From: a bacterium
GTDB lineage: Bacteria > UBP13 > UBA5359
DNA: 7,291 nt
NCBI GenBank assembly: GCA_028699365.1
Contig: JAQVUQ010000135.1
Coordinates: 1-7,291, forward strand
Direction: 5' to 3'
This document shows positions 1 to 5,611 of the stretch, piece after piece (positions within the stretch are counted from its first letter, which is position 1; each line of letters begins with the position of its first letter). Made by a program: the position numbers and the translations under genes. Under the pieces are notes generated by a model. The model was given only the letters and a program-made list of their open reading frames with translations, did not search any database and was not told the DNA's origin.

Positions 1-550
1 GAGGAATTGAAACGTCGTAAGGCCATTACCTCGCAGACGCCATCGCCTACGGTTCTGATGCTACCTATGAGGAATTGAAACCATGCTGGCTAACGGCAAG
101 GCCCCAAAGGTGGCAATGTTCTGATGCTACCTATGAGGAATTGAAACTTAGGTGTATCATGTTTAAATTCCCCTCTTCCTGTGGTTCTGATGCTACCTAT
201 GAGGAATTGAAACTTTAATGTAGAGACAGAACGTCCGCCGATGCGGTCTGTTCTGATGCTACCTATGAGGAATTGAAACGGTATTTGCCCCTATTGTGCC
301 GATTCCCAGGTCCGCGGTTCTGATGCTACCTATGAGGAATTGAAACGCGTATATCCATTTATAGGTGCTGCCTTCTACCCGCAGTTCTGATGCTACCTAT
401 GAGGAATTGAAACCGCATGGCAGACAGCTTGAGAGCCTGTTCGGCAGTCATGTTCTGATGCTACCTATGAGGAATTGAAACTTGGTCTTTACAACCCGCA
501 ACGCCTGCCCGTATTTGACCGTTCTGATGCTACCTATGAGGAATTGAAAC
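1..550 (+). CRISPR. CRISPR array, type I-B-like 30-bp repeat, right-hand part
   Basis: Eight complete repeats lie at 52-81, 118-147, 184-213, 250-279, 317-346, 384-413, 452-481 and 521-550. A 13-bp 3' remnant of a ninth lies at 1-13, so the array continues beyond the left edge. By eye all copies are identical, starting GTTCTGATG and ending GAGGAATTGAAAC. The eight spacers are 38, 36, 36, 36, 37, 37, 38 and 39 bp and are unrelated to each other. The 3' ATTGAAAC is the usual crRNA 5' handle of type I-B and related systems, so transcription is inferred left to right with the leader off the left edge. The rest of the repeat closely resembles type I-B repeats that I recall from Clostridium thermocellum and Thermoanaerobacter. 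No cas gene is present here, so the subtype rests on the repeat alone. Spacer targets cannot be identified without a search. Confidence 0.97.
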
Positions 551-756
551 CGGTGCTGGTGGCACAGATGCAGGAAGCCGTCTGGCTTCCTGCTCTTGGG
601 AACGACTGGCGACAAACAGTTGTTCTGTAGAATATGCAAAAATTGGATGAGTATCGGTGAAGCATTGAATAGTCCGCAGCGCTAACTTTAAAGCACATTT
701 ATTCAGTTAGTTGTCTTGCTTGTTGCGATATGTTGAAAACTTCGGCATTCGCTTGT
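551..756. other. CRISPR trailer side and intergenic spacer
   Basis: This stretch lies between the last CRISPR repeat and the promoter of the ATPase gene. The first 70 bases are fairly GC-rich and contain a perfect hairpin (571-592, listed separately). From about 621 it becomes AT-rich. I see no convincing coding frame, tRNA or other RNA gene. An AT-rich block touching the repeat, as expected of a CRISPR leader, is absent, which agrees with the leader being at the other end. Confidence 0.6.
571..592. terminator. Perfect 9-bp stem hairpin just past the CRISPR array
   Basis: The arms CAGGAAGCC (571-579) and GGCTTCCTG (584-592) pair perfectly around a 4-base loop (GTCT). The hairpin begins 21 bases after the last repeat. 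It could stop or protect the 3' end of the pre-crRNA, but no T-run follows on either strand, so it does not qualify as a standard intrinsic terminator. Its role is inference; only the structure is seen. Confidence 0.35.
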
Positions 757-786
757 TTGACAAACCGTAACTTTTAAAAGTATACT
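757..786 (+). promoter_or_regulatory. Sigma-A-type promoter of the ATPase gene
   Basis: A perfect -35 TTGACA at 757-762 is followed after 18 bp by TATACT at 781-786, one mismatch from the TATAAT consensus. The expected transcript start is about 792-794, giving a short 5' leader before the GTG start at 817. The -10 box lies inside the left arm of the palindrome at 771-809, so anything bound there would block RNA polymerase. Confidence 0.75.
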
Positions 787-809
787 TTGTTAAAGTATAC
801 TTTTAAAAG
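771..809. promoter_or_regulatory. Perfect palindrome with 18-bp arms over -10 box and RBS (putative operator)
   Basis: Left arm CTTTTAAAAGTATACTTT (771-788) and right arm AAAGTATACTTTTAAAAG (792-809) are exact reverse complements around GTT. Each arm is internally symmetric: AAAGTATACTTT, a 12-bp palindrome, occurs at 777-788 and 792-803 with centres 15 bp apart, and CTTTTAAAAG, a 10-bp palindrome, occurs at both outer ends (771-780 and 800-809). The element covers the -10 box, the predicted start of transcription and most of the AAAAGG ribosome site. The left arm lies upstream of the predicted transcript start, so the whole structure probably acts as DNA (an operator for a dimeric or tetrameric protein) and not as an mRNA hairpin. 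The binding protein is unknown. Confidence 0.7.
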
Positions 810-816
810 GTGTGCC

Positions 817-2220
817 GTGGATAACTTCTACAATCGCAAATATGAATTGGCTGCACTGGATGATTGCTGGCAGGCAGACGGAGCGCAGCTTGCTCTTCTC
901 TATGGACGCAGGCGCCTCGGGAAGACGTATCTCCTGCAGAAGTTCCTGCATGACGACAAACCGCATTGCTACTTCCTTGCCGCTCAAACCTCTTTCCAGG
1001 CAAGCCTTGCTGAACTTGCCAGAGCATTACTCGCAATAGCTCCTGACAGGGGCTATACGGAAGCCGATCTCTCAACAATACCCAACATATTGCGTTTTGT
1101 CGGCACTCTTGCCCGGGAAGAACGTTTCGTTCTTGTGCTGGATGAGTTCCAATACCTGCTGGAGCAGGAGCCCTCTTTGCCGTCTCAGATTCAGGCATGG
1201 TGGGATATGGAGGGTATCCGCAGCAAAGTCTTTCTGATCCTCTGCGGTTCACATTCCGGGATAATGGAGGGGCTTGGCGGACATAATGCACCTTTGTTCG
1301 GCAGGTTTACTTTTCGCTATAAGCTGACATCGATGAGCTACAGAGATATAGCGCTGTTTTATGATGCGTCAGGTTACTCTGCCCGCGAAAAACTGATGGC
1401 TTTCGGAGTGCTGGGTGGTACACCCCGGTATCATGCCTTGTTTGACTATCGTAAGAGCCTTGCCTCAAATATCTGCCGTAATATTCTCAGCCCTGTCGGT
1501 TTGCTGAGAAATGAGACGGAAGTAATATTACTCTCCAGCCGGCTGAGAGATGCCGGACCGTATAACGCAGTTGTAAAAGCCATAGCTGACGGTTGTACCA
1601 GGCCTAATGAAATAAAACAGGCGGTAGGTGTTACCTCCGCGCAGCTTACGTTCTATTTACGCACCTTGATGGAACTGGAATGGATTACTCGCGAGTATCC
1701 GTTCGATGAAACCTCCGACCGCAGGGCGATCTACAAAATATCGGATCATTTTGTGCGCTTCTGGTACCGTTTTGTGGCACGATTGCGCAGCCAACTGGAA
1801 TTTCATAACCACCTGGAAGTCTACAGATCAGGTGTTTTGCCTTATCTGGACGATTATATGGGGCTAAGTGCTTTTGAAGACGTATGCCGGCAATATCTCA
1901 GGATAAGAGGGGCTGAGGTGATCGGTTGTCAGATAAAGAGGGCTTCCCGATACTGGAGCAGGGATGGTTCTCTGGAGCTTGATGTGATGGCGGAACTTGT
2001 TGATGGAAGATACCTCTTCGGTGAATGTAAATGGTCGTCCTCACCGATAGATGCTCATGTATACTATAACCTGCGCGGCAAGGTTGCCCGCATGCCGGAA
2101 AGATACCGGACCAATCCGCTGTATATGCTCTTTTCTCAAGCCGGATTTGACGATAATCTCAAGGCTGTTGCAAAAAACGACGGTCTTATTCTTGTCTCCG
2201 GTGAAGACTTGCTTTCCTGA
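817..2220 (+). CDS. P-loop ATPase with C-terminal DUF234 / PD-(D/E)xK nuclease-like domain
   Basis: The 467-residue product has the layout of the 'archaeal ATPase' family (PF01637 plus DUF234, PF03008), STAND-like P-loop proteins common in archaea and anaerobic bacteria with no settled function. Walker A is GRRRLGKT at residues 30-37. Walker B is FVLVLDE ending at D109-E110. A sensor-like LILCGSHSG and an arginine-bearing GRFTFRYKL follow. Residues about 249-300 look like a winged helix. The C-terminal part has E354, then D389 and E403-C-K405 spaced like the E...D...ExK catalytic set of PD-(D/E)xK nucleases, so the nuclease site looks intact. The start is GTG 817, with AAAAGG at 805-810 six bases upstream; an in-frame TTG at 787 would sit inside the operator with no RBS. 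No membrane segment or signal peptide is seen. It has its own promoter, and its GC is visibly lower than that of the hydrogenase genes, suggesting separate acquisition. Its place beside a CRISPR array makes a defence role possible, but nothing in the sequence proves it. Confidence 0.88.
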   Translation: MDNFYNRKYELAALDDCWQADGAQLALLYGRRRLGKTYLLQKFLHDDKPHCYFLAAQTSFQASLAELARALLAIAPDRGYTEADLSTIPNILRFVGTLAREERFVLVLDEFQYLLEQEPSLPSQIQAWWDMEGIRSKVFLILCGSHSGIMEGLGGHNAPLFGRFTFRYKLTSMSYRDIALFYDASGYSAREKLMAFGVLGGTPRYHALFDYRKSLASNICRNILSPVGLLRNETEVILLSSRLRDAGPYNAVVKAIADGCTRPNEIKQAVGVTSAQLTFYLRTLMELEWITREYPFDETSDRRAIYKISDHFVRFWYRFVARLRSQLEFHNHLEVYRSGVLPYLDDYMGLSAFEDVCRQYLRIRGAEVIGCQIKRASRYWSRDGSLELDVMAELVDGRYLFGECKWSSSPIDAHVYYNLRGKVARMPERYRTNPLYMLFSQAGFDDNLKAVAKNDGLILVSGEDLLS

Positions 2221-2278
2221 GATGTAAGAGTTTGCCTGCAACCGGAGTTTCTCCATTTAGAGCCTTGATTGCAGCCGT

Positions 2279-2296
2279 CATGTTGCCGAAAACATG
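2279..2296 (+). terminator. Weak hairpin after the ATPase gene
   Basis: CATGTT (2279-2284) and AACATG (2291-2296) pair around a 6-base loop, followed by TCAAATTTG with only a three-base T-run. It is the best terminator candidate between the ATPase gene and rex, but it is weak and may be chance. Confidence 0.2.
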
Positions 2297-2308
2297 TCAA
2301 ATTTGTTG

Positions 2309-2326
2309 CTGTTAAATTCTTGACAG
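2309..2326. promoter_or_regulatory. Candidate Rex operator over the -35 box
   Basis: CTGTTAAATTCTTGACAG has the form TGTTAA-4-TTGACA. It differs at one position from the TGTTAA-4-TTAACA core of the clostridial Rex site (consensus TTGTTAANNNNTTAACAA). The right half is also the -35 hexamer of the rex promoter (2320-2325), so a bound repressor would exclude RNA polymerase. This supports autoregulation of rex and, if the operon is read from here, control of the hydrogenase genes. The match is seen; the binding is inferred. Confidence 0.55.
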
Positions 2327-2348
2327 CCGTCGCTCGCTCTGGTATATT
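2320..2348 (+). promoter_or_regulatory. Sigma-A-type promoter of rex (and probably hndACD)
   Basis: A perfect TTGACA (2320-2325) is separated by 17 bp from TATATT (2343-2348), close to the ideal sigma-A promoter. The transcript start is expected near 2354-2356, leaving a leader of about 55 bases before rex. No comparably good promoter is seen in the 115-bp gap between rex and hndA, so this is the likeliest promoter for the whole cluster within the window. Confidence 0.75.
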
Positions 2349-2350
2349 TC

Positions 2351-2386
2351 AATCGAGAAATATTTATCGATAAGAATTTCTCGATT
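2351..2386. promoter_or_regulatory. Nested dyad at the rex transcript start
   Basis: AATCGAGAAAT (2351-2361) and ATTTCTCGATT (2376-2386) are perfect 11-bp inverted repeats. The 14-bp centre holds a second perfect palindrome, TTATCGATAA (2364-2373). The left part, TCGAGAAATATTTATCGA (2353-2370), is itself nearly symmetric and shares the GAAATATTT core of Rex sites such as TTGTGAAATATTTCACAA, though its flanks differ. It may be a second operator or, as RNA, a leader hairpin. The predicted transcript start falls within the left arm, so the RNA stem would be incomplete; this slightly favours a DNA-binding role. Confidence 0.5.
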
Positions 2387-2410
2387 GACTACCAGGAGGA
2401 GGCAACGTCC

Positions 2411-3052
2411 ATGTCGGTTGTTCCGATCAAAAAAGCGCCGGAGCCCACCATACGCAGACTGCCGGATTATTACCATTACCTCAAGTGGATGCAGTCCAAC
2501 GGGCGGGAGGTAGTCTCCTGCACTCATATAGCCAGGGATCTGGATCTGGATCCCACTCAGGTTAGAAAGGACCTGGCCGTAACCGGTATCCGGGGCAAGC
2601 CCAAGGTGGGATACCTGGTAACTCCTCTTATAGAATCCATAGAAAATTTTCTCGGTTGGAACAATCTGACCGATGCCTTTCTGGTGGGCGCCGGCAGCCT
2701 GGGAACGGCTTTGCTGGGCTACCAGGGCTTCAAGCAGTACGGTCTCAATATTGTGGCCGCTTTCGACAAGGATAAACGAAAAATAGGCAAGAAGATCCAC
2801 GGCAAGGAGGTTTTGCCGTTGGATAAGCTGCCTGGCCTGGCTGAGCGGATGCACATTCTCATCGGCGTTATCTCCGTGCCGGCCGAGTCGGCGCAGGCGG
2901 CGGCTGATGTGATGGTAGAGGGCGGTATAAGGGCCATATGGAACTTTGCCCCGGTGTCGCTGGATCTGCCGGAGGATATGGTGGTCCAGAATGAAAACCT
3001 GGCTTCCAGCCTGGCGGTTCTGTCACGCCAGTTAGCCGAGGCAGTTAAATGA
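2411..3052 (+). CDS. rex: Redox-sensing transcriptional repressor Rex
   Basis: Rex is a homodimeric repressor that binds its operators when NADH is scarce and releases them when the NADH/NAD+ ratio rises; it typically controls fermentation, hydrogen and respiratory genes. The 213-residue product has the usual family length. The N-terminal winged helix spans about residues 15-70, opening with LPDYYHYL and including the helix with Q50-V51-R52-K53-D54-L55, the family's conserved QVRKDL, followed by GKPKVGY. The Rossmann domain shows the dinucleotide-binding GAGSLG at 93-98 after a hydrophobic strand, with F118-D119 at the end of the next strand. IWNFAPVSLDLPED and the C-terminal helix for domain swapping are also present. 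A strong AGGAGGAGG (2394-2402) sits 8 bases before ATG 2411. The gene ends 115 bp before hndA on the same strand, and the site at 2309-2326 suggests that it represses itself and the hydrogenase operon. Confidence 0.96.
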   Translation: MSVVPIKKAPEPTIRRLPDYYHYLKWMQSNGREVVSCTHIARDLDLDPTQVRKDLAVTGIRGKPKVGYLVTPLIESIENFLGWNNLTDAFLVGAGSLGTALLGYQGFKQYGLNIVAAFDKDKRKIGKKIHGKEVLPLDKLPGLAERMHILIGVISVPAESAQAAADVMVEGGIRAIWNFAPVSLDLPEDMVVQNENLASSLAVLSRQLAEAVK

Positions 3053-3099
3053 AAAACAGCAAGGGGAACGGACTTGAGCGCGTGCATGGGAATCCCAAG

Positions 3100-3145
3100 A
3101 CCAACAACTAAGAACTAACAACCAACAACCGCGCCCGCAGGGCGC
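3100..3145 (+). promoter_or_regulatory. AC-rich tract and GC hairpin in the hndA leader
   Basis: Positions 3100-3130 are built almost only of A and C, with repeated ACAAC and CTAA words, and contain a single G. A perfect hairpin follows directly: GCGCCC (3131-3136), loop GCA, GGCGC-type arm GGGCGC (3140-3145). The hndA ribosome site (3155-3160) begins 10 bases later. The hairpin lacks a real T-run (TATATTAT follows), so it is more likely an mRNA processing or stabilising element, or a weak attenuator between rex and hndA, than a full terminator. The function is inferred. Confidence 0.4.
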
Positions 3146-3167
3146 TATATTATCGGAGGTAAAGCAA

Positions 3168-3677
3168 ATGCAGCGATCCAGGGAAAAATCAACACGTCAG
3201 ATGCGCAAATTCGAGAAAGTCTGCCAGATACTGGAAAGGCATTCCTACGATCCGGCCAGGCTCATCCCCATTCTGCAGGCGGTTCAGGATGAATACCGCT
3301 ATCTGCCGGAGGAGGTGCTGACCTATCTGGCTACCGCGCTGGGGCTGCCCCCTGCCAGGGTCTTTGGAGTGGTGACGTTTTACGCTCACTTCTCGCTTCA
3401 ACCCAAGGGCAAGTACGTTATCCGCATCTGTGACGGCACGGCCTGTCACGTCAAGAGGTCCATTCCCATACTGGAGGCGCTGAGGTCTCGTCTGCAACTT
3501 GACGATAAACGGCAGACCACCAGGGATATGCTCTTTACGCTGGAGACGGTATCCTGCCTGGGGGCATGCGGACTGGCGCCGGTAGTAGTGATCAACGATG
3601 AAGTCCACGGGCAGATGACGCCGGAAAGCGCCATGGCTCTGGTGGATGCCATTATAGCCGAGGAGGAAGATAAATAA
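3168..3677 (+). CDS. hndA: NADH/NADP-linked hydrogenase subunit HndA (NuoE-like [2Fe-2S] protein)
   Basis: This 169-residue cytoplasmic electron-transfer subunit belongs to the 24-kDa NuoE / HndA / HydC family (thioredoxin-like [2Fe-2S] ferredoxin). It relays electrons between the flavin subunit and the hydrogenase. The four cluster cysteines are visible: C88 and C93 in ICDGTACHVK, and C130 and C134 in SCLGACGLAPVVVIN, the standard C-x4-C...C-x3-C arrangement. The N-terminal helical part carries the family motif LPPARVFGVVTFYAHFSLQPKGK before the first cysteine. ATG 3168 is chosen because GGAGGT (3155-3160) lies 7 bases upstream. Its stop codon shares one base with the start of hndC (TAATG at 3675-3679), indicating translational coupling. 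By sequence alone it could be called NuoE, but no other complex I genes are seen and a hydrogenase follows, so HndA/HydC is preferred. Confidence 0.95.
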   Translation: MQRSREKSTRQMRKFEKVCQILERHSYDPARLIPILQAVQDEYRYLPEEVLTYLATALGLPPARVFGVVTFYAHFSLQPKGKYVIRICDGTACHVKRSIPILEALRSRLQLDDKRQTTRDMLFTLETVSCLGACGLAPVVVINDEVHGQMTPESAMALVDAIIAEEEDK

Positions 3678-5575
3678 TGAAAGCGGCAACTGTAGATCTT
3701 GAGGCCATAGCCCGGGATTATAAAGCGGCGGCGGAGCGGCCGGCCAGGCGGGTGCTGATATGCGCCGGCACCGGCTGTGTAGCCAACGGGGCCTTGAAGG
3801 TGCATAAGGCGATGACGGAAGCCATAGCGGCGGCCGGACTGGAAGTGACGACGGAACTGGTGGATGAGGGAGCTGAAGGCGGCATTCTGGTCTCCCAGAG
3901 CGGCTGTCACGGTTTCTGCCAGATGGGACCGCTGATGAGCATTCTGCCGGACGGCATACTCTATACCGGGGTTCGTCCCGGGGATGCGGCCGAGATAACG
4001 GAGCAGACCCTGAAGCAGGGTCAGACCGTGGAACGGCTTCTTTACAGCGATGCCGCCACCGGGGAACGCTGCCGCGGCAGCCAGGATATAACTTTTTATA
4101 AACGGCAGGGAAGATCTCTGCTCAAGGATTGCGGGGCCATAGACCCCGAGGATATACGGGAGTATATCGCAGGGGAAGGATATGCGGCCGCCCGACGGGT
4201 CTGCCTGGAGATGAGTCCTCAGGCGGTATGCGAGGAGATAACTTTCTCCGGTTTGAGAGGCCGCGGCGGCGGGGGCTTTCCCACCGGCAAAAAGTGGGAG
4301 CTGACCCGCATCCAGCCTGAAGGCAAGAAATACGTCATCTGCAACGGCGACGAGGGTGATCCCGGCGCTTTCATGGATCGCAGCCTGATGGAGGGCAATC
4401 CTCACAGCGTGGTGGAGGGTGTGATCATTGCTGCCAGGGCCGTAGGGGCCGATGAAGCGTATATTTACGTGCGGGCGGAGTATCCGCTGGCCGTCAAACG
4501 TGTCCGCAAAGCCGTGGCGGATGCCGAGGCTGCGGGCATACTGGGGGAGGACATCTTCGGATCGGGGTTGAGCCTGAAATGCCATGTCATGGAAGGGGCC
4601 GGAGCCTTTGTCTGCGGCGAGGAAACGGCGCTTATGGCCTCCATAGAGGGCCGGCGCGGCATGCCGTCGCCCAAGCCTCCGTTTCCGGCTCAGAGCGGGC
4701 TTTGGGGCAAGCCTACGGTCATCAACAACGTGGAATCGCTGGCTACCGTGCCGGGAATTCTCAGGACAGGGGCCAGGCAGTTCCGCTCCCTGGGCACGGA
4801 GAGTTCCCCCGGTACCAAGACCTTTGCCCTGACGGGGCATGTGGCCAATACCGGCCTGATTGAGGTGCCCTTTGGAACCACTCTCCGGGAGATAGTTTTC
4901 AATATCGGCGGCGGAGTTACGGGCAAGGACGGCAAGGTCAGCGGCGAAGGCTTCAAGGCCGTCCAGATAGGAGGGCCGTCCGGCGGCTGCCTGACCGAGG
5001 AGCATCTTGATCTGCCGCTGGATTTCGATTCACTCAAGAGCGTGGGGGCCATGGTAGGATCGGGCGGACTGGTGGTCATGAACCGCAGTACCTGTATGGT
5101 GGAGATGGCGTGCTACTTCATGCGCTTCACTCAGAATGAATCCTGCGGCAAGTGCGTGCTCTGCCGCGAGGGAACCAGGCAGATGCTGGCCCTGCTTGAA
5201 GATATCACCGAGGGCCGGGCCGACGGATCCACGCTGGAACTGCTGGAGAAGCTGGCCGGAGCGGTGCGCAAAGGTTCGCTCTGCGGCCTGGGTAAAACGG
5301 CTCCCAATCCCGTTCTCTGCACGCTGCAGTACTTCCGGGCGGAGTACGAAGCTCACGTTCATCAGAAGCGCTGTCCGGCCGGATCCTGCAAGGCGCTGCT
5401 CAGGCCGGAGATAGCGGCGGATAAATGCAAGGGCTGCACCCTGTGCGCCAGGCAGTGCCCGGTGGAGGCCATATCCGGGGAGAAGAAGCAGCCTCACCGC
5501 ATAGATACGGCGCTGTGCATCAAATGCGGCGCCTGCAAGGCTGTCTGTAAATTCGGCGCCATAACCGGAGTTTAG
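3677..5575 (+). CDS. hndC: NADH/FMN-binding hydrogenase subunit HndC (HydB, NuoF-like)
   Basis: This 632-residue flavoprotein is the NADH-reactive subunit of soluble [FeFe]-hydrogenases. An N-terminal thioredoxin-like [2Fe-2S] domain has C29, C34, C77 and C81, the role played by separate HndB in some operons. The NuoF core includes the FMN-binding GLRGRGGGGFPTGKKW (192-207), CNGDEGDPGAF (from 222), and AGAFVCGEETALMASIEGRRG near 307-328, associated with flavin/NADH binding. A [4Fe-4S] site is formed by C490, C493 and C496 (SCGKCVLCREG) and C536 (GSLCGLG). The C-terminus adds two ferredoxin-type [4Fe-4S] motifs, C584/587/590/594 and C614/617/620/624. Length and domain order match HydB of trimeric hydrogenases. 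AGGAGG at 3661-3666, inside the end of hndA, serves as RBS. With HndA and HndD it should couple NADH to H2, possibly by electron bifurcation with ferredoxin; the sequence alone does not settle that. It is often annotated as NADH-quinone oxidoreductase subunit F. Confidence 0.95.
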   Translation: MKAATVDLEAIARDYKAAAERPARRVLICAGTGCVANGALKVHKAMTEAIAAAGLEVTTELVDEGAEGGILVSQSGCHGFCQMGPLMSILPDGILYTGVRPGDAAEITEQTLKQGQTVERLLYSDAATGERCRGSQDITFYKRQGRSLLKDCGAIDPEDIREYIAGEGYAAARRVCLEMSPQAVCEEITFSGLRGRGGGGFPTGKKWELTRIQPEGKKYVICNGDEGDPGAFMDRSLMEGNPHSVVEGVIIAARAVGADEAYIYVRAEYPLAVKRVRKAVADAEAAGILGEDIFGSGLSLKCHVMEGAGAFVCGEETALMASIEGRRGMPSPKPPFPAQSGLWGKPTVINNVESLATVPGILRTGARQFRSLGTESSPGTKTFALTGHVANTGLIEVPFGTTLREIVFNIGGGVTGKDGKVSGEGFKAVQIGGPSGGCLTEEHLDLPLDFDSLKSVGAMVGSGGLVVMNRSTCMVEMACYFMRFTQNESCGKCVLCREGTRQMLALLEDITEGRADGSTLELLEKLAGAVRKGSLCGLGKTAPNPVLCTLQYFRAEYEAHVHQKRCPAGSCKALLRPEIAADKCKGCTLCARQCPVEAISGEKKQPHRIDTALCIKCGACKAVCKFGAITGV

Positions 5576-5611
5576 GGGATTATAAACACTCTTGAAGAGA
5601 GGTTTGATATC

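Noticed and set aside
448-639. Minus-strand frame of 63 residues across the array end
   Set aside because: It is made mostly of translated repeats (the same peptide recurs) and has no RBS; it is an artefact of the repeats.
622-648. Possible decayed CRISPR repeat (begins GTTCTG, contains TATG and AATTG)
   Set aside because: It needs several gaps to align with the repeat, lacks the GAAAC end, and lies 71 bases past the last repeat, which is not one spacer length.
787-816. Upstream TTG start that would add ten residues to the ATPase
   Set aside because: It lies inside the palindrome and upstream of the predicted transcript start, has no ribosome site, and the added residues fall before the family's usual N-terminus.
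2461-2480. Short match between spacer 1 (CCATTACCTC) and rex, hinting at self-targeting
   Set aside because: Only ten consecutive bases agree, with no extension on either side; a match this short is expected by chance.
3446-5005. Long (519-residue) minus-strand frame opposite hndA and hndC
   Set aside because: It lies wholly antisense to two genes with complete cofactor motifs. GC-rich third positions commonly create such frames, and its protein shows no recognisable domain.
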